Positions 56,316-64,000 of a stretch of DNA of 64,000 nucleotides are shown one piece after another. The notes below the pieces were generated by a model. The model saw only the letters and a list, made by a program, of their open reading frames with translations. It was not told the DNA's origin and did no database searches. A program made the position numbers and the translations under genes. The first letter of the stretch is position 1. The number at the start of each line of letters is the position of its first letter. Origin of the DNA: Manduca sexta (Eukaryota > Arthropoda > Insecta > Lepidoptera > Sphingidae); the NCBI RefSeq assembly GCF_014839805.1, contig NC_051118.1:2046001-2110000 (forward strand), written 5' to 3'.

Positions 56316-57954
56316 TCCGTATTTTACTTCATATATTACATTATTTAAGAGCGAGTATGAAGACGGTTAATGGGCTGTTATGAATTAGTGTTAAGAATTC
56401 AATTGTTCGCTTTGTAACGCAAATCTTATCTCGGATATGCTTGGCGTAGGCGTGGCTAGGAATCGGGCTAAATCTAGATTCTAGACTAAATTCAGTTAAA
56501 AAAATAGAGAAAGAAAGAACTAAAATACGTTTATTACGCTCTCACACTAAACATAAATCATACCTGGAGTAATTTAAAATAAAAGAAAAAAAACGATAAG
56601 ACACTAAAGCCTATACTAATTACTGTACTAAATATCGATACGGACTTAGTTCAGTCTCGACTATATAGATGGCTCCTGAGTAAACTATCGTGTCTGAAAA
56701 AATATCGATATTCACCATTTTAACGTTTCTCTATCTAGGTACTACAAAACCCATTAAAAAAATTAGTAAATGATTTTTAATGAAGCTTTTTTTCGTTTAT
56801 TAACTTTTGATTTAAATGGGTTTGGTAATAAAAAGTACATAGATAACGAAACGCTTAAAAGTAAATATCGCTACTTTTGCAAATACGATAGTTTACTTAG
56901 GAGTCATCGATATGGAAACTAACTACGTCAACAACCAGATTCAGTGGAGCAATTGAAACCTCTAGGCTTAATTTAATTTATATTGACCTGGCTTAGTTGT
57001 GGATCCAAATAGTCTTACTTATAAACTTGTTTTAGCGTTAAGAGATGGTTAAGAATTGCTTAAATAGCTGTCAAAAACATCACCGGTTTCCTAGTTTAAA
57101 CCTTATTAAGAGGCAAGACAGCGGGTTTTGATTTACAGCTGATCGAGTATATTTGTGTTTTAACTAAACATAACTTTGCATTTTTTTTTTTAAATAATAC
57201 TGTAAAGTTAATGTTTTATTAAATCAAGAAAAGGTTTTTTGAGAAATTTAAGCTAAATTTTCGAGGGTAATTTCTAAAGGCTAATAAAATTATGATACCT
57301 AAGTCTTGGTATTAATTCAACTAGAATCTAGCCTTTCGAATGTCCTAGCCAAGCCTATGGTGCTTAACTATTGTAAAATACGTTTTCTACATAAATAATA
57401 TTAATCGATGTTGTTGTTAGTTAACCACGTAGGCGTGTATGTTTGTATATAATGATTTTGTATTTAATAGTACGCTTTGTGGTATATTATAATGGTCAAT
57501 GGAAAATGTATACCGACAATATTTCCTGTTACAATGTGGGTAACCAGATTTAGCTACCAAGATGGCGCTAAGATATAGTGACTAAATTCATGTTTTAATA
57601 AATTAATAGTAATGACACATGTACGAACGAAATCACAGATAAAATTTCAAACAGGCCGTCACATTTGTGTCGACTGGCGTCGGGTAATCATCCCTCGTCA
57701 GTCGACGCTGGACCCCACTCCGCTTACCATCAGGTGCAGTGGAGTTACTTTACCCATATAAAATAGTGTAAAGTCCACAATCTTTTCAGGCGACATCTGA
57801 TTAGGTTAAAATAATTTGCCTCTATTCCTAAAGTAAACAAATTTTATACCACAAAAGCGTTTTATTCGTTCACAATTAAACTGGTGATTATTATTGGCAA
57901 ATGTATACTAATATGGACTTTAATATTCTTGGACCAATAGACAAAACTAACTGT

Positions 57955-58075
57955 CGTCTCCAATAAATGATCCGATTTTTTTTATCGATCGCAAAAATAG
58001 ACCAATCAGAACGAAGGTTTTTTATATACTTAGAAATAAATAATTTTGATTGGCTTATTCTTGGGATTGAATAGA
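57955..58075. mobile_element. Fold-back MITE family E, diverged copy
   Basis: GTCTCCAATAAATGATCCGA at the left, GACCAATCAGAACGAAGG and TTTTGATTGGCTTATTC inside. Confidence 0.55.
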
Positions 58076-60064
58076 ATACGATCAGGATCGTGTATAGGAA
58101 GTCATAAGCAATATGTTTTTAACATTAACCATTCCTCCCCCCCATCTCTCTCCGGCCCCTCCACCTTGGCTGGAGCTGGACAGGCGTTGTTGGTTTATGA
58201 TCATCAGTTTGGTTGTGAATGGCTTCCTATGTATATTTTGGTGTAAGGTACGAGTATTTGGTTGTTTTTTTTTTTGTTCACAACGCACTGTCTCATCGTA
58301 TTGTTGTTCATTCAATTGTAAAAATTATCGGATATCTCGTGTTGTTTGTTGGTATTTTAATTTTGAGTTATTAATAAAAAAAAGTGTTTGTTTATGATAT
58401 CGGAATAGGGGACCGGACAAATTTTCAGAAGGTGTTTTAAATTGATCATTGTGGATATAAATAGCCAAGAAAAATAGTATTTTGCACAAATAAAGCTTAA
58501 AAAGTACATAAAACCATGCCTAAATGTTAAATAGCTATAATTCCCGCGCAAACGCTACATTACGTCATTTCGTCTCGTGTGACGTTGCGCCGTGATTAGT
58601 GTTTCATTTGCCGTAAAGAATAGACTAAAAATATTATAATTATTGTATTTTATTTATTGATTTAAAAATACAAATCACAACTCTTTTACAAAATCAAATA
58701 TGAGATAATATTTTTAATATTACAAACTTTACTTTAAACTGAATTTCAGATTTTTTGGTAATACCTGTCCGGTCCCCTATTATTGCTTTTATTCATTTTT
58801 TTTTATTAATACCACAAAAAAGAAGAAATGTTGATTTGTCAGTTTTAAAAAGCTGTTAATGGAAAAAGATGTACTAAGACATTTTTTTTTGTCTATGTAT
58901 TATAAAATAACGACAAATAACACGTAGAACCGACGCCATTATTAAATAATGACAATAAATGACGTTTCTGTGTATAAAAAAATTGTTGTAAATGTTTAAC
59001 TGTTACTAATTGTAATACGTGCGTGACTATCAAACTGTACTTGCCAGTTGTTTAGTTTATTGTTATCGCTCTCTGAATGTCGGCCAGGTTCGTTGTATCA
59101 CAAATTATTTTAATTTATTTAAAATAAAAATCAAAATGACGTTCATATACGTCAATCATTTTCAGTCGTCATTTGTTGATATTGGTCACAAATTGTCTTT
59201 TCCCATCGATTTATACAATAGTCTTTTATTTTTAACAGCAATTATTAAACATAAAACAAAAAATGGCCGACAAACACACAGATACAAACCTCAGAGCGTC
59301 TACTTACACTATTCTAGTATTATTTTATTTATTTCGATATTTCAATTTTAACATAGTATTAAAAATGTGTTAAAACGGCTAGTGAATAAAGGATTAGGGT
59401 GGCTAGGTAACGTTTAATTATAAAATTAGGTGCTTATGAGTTTGTTTCACGCGCGGTACGATCGAGTGGTTTCGAACGATAAGCTTTTACTTTGGTATTT
59501 GTAGTGTATGGACATGGTTAAAAGACATGCGGTTCCATTTCGGCGAGATATTATTGTGAGTGAGTGGACGTGCAGTCAGCCATAAAAGTAGCTGAACAAA
59601 TTCGAAACTTCAAAATGCTTAATAATATCATCATAACTTCAATCGAAATTATGATTTTCTCGTTATCTAAAGTCAAATGAACTCCAAGTTTATTTTAGTG
59701 TATAAAAGATGACTATTAATAGGGATATAAAAGTTAAATGGCGATTTGAAATTTTGAATCCGTTTAAAAATAGCTACTTTTTGGCGGACTAACATTATGG
59801 CTCTTTATTTTAGAAATTGTCGAGATTTGATATTGGTTTGACTTTTGGAATGCACTGTACTTACTGTCAGATCACTGCCATGAAAAGATAAAATTTTTAC
59901 CCCGTAATATCTGTAAACGTGGTAAAAAAATCATCGTAGCAGAAGGAAAGGCATAAGAGTTGGCTGTTGACAGCCATTTACTGCAGCTGGTTGTGGCTTG
60001 GCAAATAAACCATTGAGTATGGACTACATAAAAGTGTTATTAAGAAAAGCAACTAATGTCACAT

Positions 60065-60535
60065 CAGTGGCGAAGGGTCCCGATTCCTGCCGGTTTCCCT
60101 TTCGTAATTTTCCTAAAATTTTATTATCATTAGAACTATTTGTAGACCGTATTTACGCATATCAGTAGTACCTATATGTTGTTACCTTTTCTTTTAATTT
60201 TTATCCGTGGTGCTTTACAACTGGCTTATCTAGTTGTAAACTTCCCTATAATTGAGGTTAAAATGCCTTTTTAGCTCATTATTTAGCCTCCCGCTTTGCT
60301 ATGAAGGCACAGTTAATATTTCCAACTCCTCCCAATCTTTCTATTTGATTAATTTCGTTGCAAGATAAATATAAATTACTTTTCCCTAAGACTCGCCGCA
60401 CTTCACTGCTCGGTGTCATAAAATTCGCGCCCGTGCTTATCCTGGCTAACAAGAGTTGTAGTAGTGTGTGTGAGGGCGGGAAAGTCTTTTACGTATATGT
60501 TGTTCCCTTTTAGAAAACGTCACCCTTCGCCACTG
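60065..60535. mobile_element. MITE family F, complete copy with perfect 14-bp terminal inverted repeats
   Basis: Starts CAGTGGCGAAGGGT and ends ACCCTTCGCCACTG, a perfect 14-bp inverted pair, 471 bp in all. No transposase frame. The left part matches 19763-19925. No clear target-site duplication seen. Confidence 0.85.
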
Positions 60536-62164
60536 TGACACAGATATACTGCATGAGGTGCTTTAAGTGTGAATCGCGTGAAACAGGCTCGCGTTTCGGT
60601 TCTCTTAACTTGCAATTTATTGCAACAATAGTATTTTAAAACGTACTTAAATTAGTTGAATGTTTATAGTATATAAAAATCTTTCTGTATGTTACGGCGC
60701 GTAGGTGATTGTTTAACTTTGTATTTAATAATCGACAAAATGTTTAATATTTAGATGATAATGATGTTGTCCTAAACGTGATACTATTTGTTTGTGCTAA
60801 ACTATTTTATAATAGTAAAAAGAGCCGGTGGAAAGTTTATGTGAAATGATGTCCTTTCTTCATTATAATTGTAAAAATAAGACATTTTGTTTCGACTACA
60901 TTTTCTAAAAATGGTATTCCTAATGTGAAAGCAGAAACCTTAAAAGTATCACGTTTAGAATGACTACCGCTAATGTTTTAAAATAACTGATGACGGTAAA
61001 TGTTTTTGGCGTCGATCAATGTGAGAAATATTTTCTTTATTTGTATAGGCAAATATTGTTACATAAACCAACTATCAAAATCAGTTTGATCAATTCTGGT
61101 GGATTGTTTTTATTCTCACTAATTAACAGTTTTAATAAAATAGTATTTTAATTTAAAAAATACAAAAGGACCTTCACTTTGGTATTACGCAGGCAATTAA
61201 ATTTATAATCGCATTTGCTGACGCCACTTGCCTTTACCATTATTTTTCTGTGATCGTCTACATTTGGATTGTTTGGTTTCGTCGTGTTTTCGTGTGTAAG
61301 CATCATGTAATGCAGTAAGTGCCTTTGCAGATTTACGTTTCTATAATAGTAATGTTAGTAACACTGCTAATTGATATTGCACATTACTAAGATATAATTT
61401 ATTTAAATACAACATGTAAAAGACAAATAACACTCTTCTTAAATATGTCCGTCAACAATTTTTTATTAAAATGGATCAAGTCGTTTTCAAGTAGCTCATT
61501 CCATATGTTCATCAAAAGACAATATAATATGTAAAAGCAATTTCCTATAACAACGACTTTTGCATGACGTCTTTACACGTCAATAGTTTCGATTGGACGT
61601 GATTGTACGTCGATATGGAAAAAAGTGCTGTATCTCTATTTAACGATCTCTCACATAAGATATTATTATTGATTGTAATCATGCAGTTTTATATGTTTAG
61701 ATATGGTATAATTGTAATATTACGTCATATTTTTAAAATGGCTTCCATAAATCATTCAGTACAAATACTTATTAGCTCACGATTAGAATTATAAATTCTG
61801 CTACGGACAATGTTAAAACTATACAGGGGTCACCATTTAAAAGGCTTGTTTGAAACAACAATTTATTATCACGCCAATTTCATTTTAATATTAACAAAAT
61901 ATTTATTTCCTGTCATACGACCTGCCTGGGTCCTACTATGCCTTAAATGGTCTCCTCTCTAAGATTTAAGGTCCGCACTGCAAGCCGGTATCATAATAAC
62001 ACATGTTTTGTATAAAGCTTCCATTAATGGCGACGTGGATGTACCGCTGACACTTTGTTATATGTGATTTTATTCCCTAGCTAATAAATGACAAATTATT
62101 AAAGGAAAATTCGATTACCTATGTGTTGTTTTATTTATCCGTACTGTAATAATATCGGCCCCGT

Positions 62165-62424
62165 ATATACTGCCCCACTGCTGGGCACGGGCTTTCTTTA
62201 TTGCTGAGAGGCATTAGGGCTTAGTCCATTACGCTGGCCTAGTGCGGATTGGTAGACTTCACACACCCTCAAAATTCCTATAAAGAACTTCTCAGGTATT
62301 AAGGTTCCTCACGATGTTTTCCTTCACAATGAAATCAAGCGATAACTCGCAAAGAATACACATATAATTATTAGAAAAGTCTGAGGTGTGTGCTCTTAGG
62401 ATTTTAATCAGCAGACATTCGTAT
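62165..62424 (-). mobile_element. tRNA-derived SINE (family C), copy 3
   Basis: Complement of the 19398 copy: TAGTGCGGATTGGTAGACTT, AAGGTTCCTCACGATGTTTT and a degraded B-box side at the right. Confidence 0.85.
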
Positions 62425-64000
62425 ATCCGTCATATCCATACAATTGTGCGTAAATTACAACATACAGTGCGAGCAAATGCTCTCGACATCCATAGCACAG
62501 CTTTTTCTAAATAAATAAGGGCTAACAAGTAAGATGGTTGCTTTGTGTGATCCCGTATGAACATCCACAAGGCTAGCGAGCGTACGACTACACGTTAACT
62601 ACTTTTGAAAAATTAATAATACTAACGTAATTGCTAAACCAATTCCATGAAATGACAAATTTACCTATATATTTTATGAATCTAACGAAACTCAACATTC
62701 ATACCACCTCAATCTCAACATCCATAACTTATTCTAGTAAATACGATGATAAAAACAGCTAGAAAATGTGTGTAAGTACCAGCGCCCGTTGCATCTTTGT
62801 TTACTACTTCGAGGAGAGGTACAGCCGTGACTTTTAAAGCTGTAACTACGTTATTGCATATCCTTACCTAGATCTATACATTATAACCTGGTTGGGGTGC
62901 TCTATCGATTATACCCGGGCTCCGGTCATCGGCCCGGTTATAAGACTAGGTAAGTACTTATATCACTGTATGATACCTAGATTCATTTGAAAATCTATAA
63001 ATCAAACGTTTTGAAATCAGTTACAAGTTACACCATTTCATATTGAATATTAATGAATCAAAATAATTAAAAGCGTTTTTTGAAAAATAAACCTTCTACA
63101 CCTCTATTTATACTATAAAACTGATAAATAAAATATTGTTTATAATATTTTTATTGATATCGGCAAAAAATTATCTTTACTTTTAATTTTTTAACAACAA
63201 ATTTCCGAACGCACCGTCAGTCAATGATTTGGCAAGTTGCAGGAGAGCGAGCGCTTTCTCCTTATAAAATAAACAAACTTTTATATCTGTTCAATGTTCA
63301 ATCTTATATGAATAATCATAAAGTAAAATCATTATTCATGTGTTTAAACGGTTAATAAAAGTGATTTAAGGACAGCAACTGTGAAAAACCGGTGAGTGAA
63401 ATTTGAACTTAGCGCTGGCTAGTGGCTGCCTGATTAACTCGGTTTTTGTTATTTGTTTGCTAAGCGTATTGTCATGTTTTAGTGTTATATAAGCGATATG
63501 TTGTTATTAAAGACTTTTAGTGCGTGTGTAACATTTATACGACCCCGGCTATGCACAGATTACCCATATTTGCATTCATATTTCTTTGTGTATTTATAGA
63601 TGTGCAATATTAATATTGTACGCGTATAATTAGAACATAGGTTATAATTAATATGCTACGTACGAATATATAGGTAATACTGCATTCAATTGCAGTTAAT
63701 TTATTATTACTATCAATTATTGATTTTTGGAGGGTAGATGTCGTCTTGCCCTATGATGTAGAAAAAAAATCATAAATCTCACCTATTTTTGGTAAAAATA
63801 GTAAGAGAAATTATTCTGTTTTAGTTAATACAAAATATTACTAAACCACTTGCACTCATCTTATTGGAACCAAACATTAACATAATGTCTAGGATCTATG
63901 CAATATTTCCTAAATTCTCTTCCTAAGCAACTAATTTGTGTGATTTTCTATTGAAAAATATATACCAGTTGCTTGGGAATGGAAACACCATTTACTATCA

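Larger units (their letters stand above)
54164..64000. other. Downstream AT-rich DNA, no supported gene
   Basis: Repeats listed separately, plus family D fragments at 54825-54885 and 55955-56030 and a family A fragment (inverted) at 57650-57760. Open frames at 55302-55634 and 59019-59351 are AT-composed and motif-free. 62880-62945 has a small inverted pair TTATAACC / GGTTATAA. Confidence 0.5.

Overview
The window looks like nuclear DNA of an insect, most likely a moth or butterfly. Genes are split by many GT-AG introns. Intergenic and intronic DNA is AT-rich and packed with short interspersed repeats of lepidopteran type: tRNA-derived SINEs, RTE-like LINE 3' ends, fold-back MITEs and an intact Tc1/mariner-superfamily transposase. 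I see no bacterial signals (operons, ribosome binding sites, CRISPR). The species cannot be fixed from the sequence alone.

Layout. (1) 1-1600: two identical tRNA-Ser(CGA) genes in divergent orientation. (2) 3178-5409: four 3' exons of a pancreatic-lipase-family gene (+ strand). The serine elbow and His are kept, but the acidic triad residue is Glu instead of Asp and the usual HG oxyanion motif is lost. No signal-peptide exon was found. (3) About 5.5-17.6 kb: no supported gene, many dispersed repeats. (4) 17690-53717: one large + strand gene for an oxysterol-binding-protein-related protein of the ORP3/6/7 subfamily. I could join 21 coding exons in consistent phase into 927 codons plus stop (2784 nt, divisible by 3): a basic/Ser-rich N-terminus, PH domain, linker, FFAT-like motif and complete ORD lipid-transfer domain. 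(5) About 53.8-64 kb: probable 3'UTR, then repeat-rich DNA with no supported gene.

The unusual biology is inside the ORP gene. Intron 5 holds a 3.4-kb open exon (28747-32180) with an acceptor in exactly the phase left by exon 5 and its own stop. It would give a second protein (about 1365 aa) with the PH domain but no ORD and a long AT-coded Lys/Asn/Ser-rich tail of unknown function. Intron 8 holds a candidate alternative first exon (40454-40547), phase-matched to exon 9, predicting a 624-aa form with no PH domain. Two coding exons sit in tandem arrays: exon 11 in 20 units of 133 bp and exon 20 in 9 units of 160-161 bp (the sixth with a nonsense codon). Phase and intron-length arguments say only one copy of each can normally be used, so the arrays are either recent local amplifications or assembly artefacts. 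An intact antisense mariner transposase lies in intron 2. Two GC-rich retroelement insertions with perfect target-site duplications lie in introns 8 and 18.

Functionally the ORP would work at ER-membrane contact sites (PH for phosphoinositides, FFAT-like motif for VAP, ORD for sterol/PI4P transfer). The predicted isoforms would separate these modules: membrane targeting without transfer, or transfer without PH targeting.
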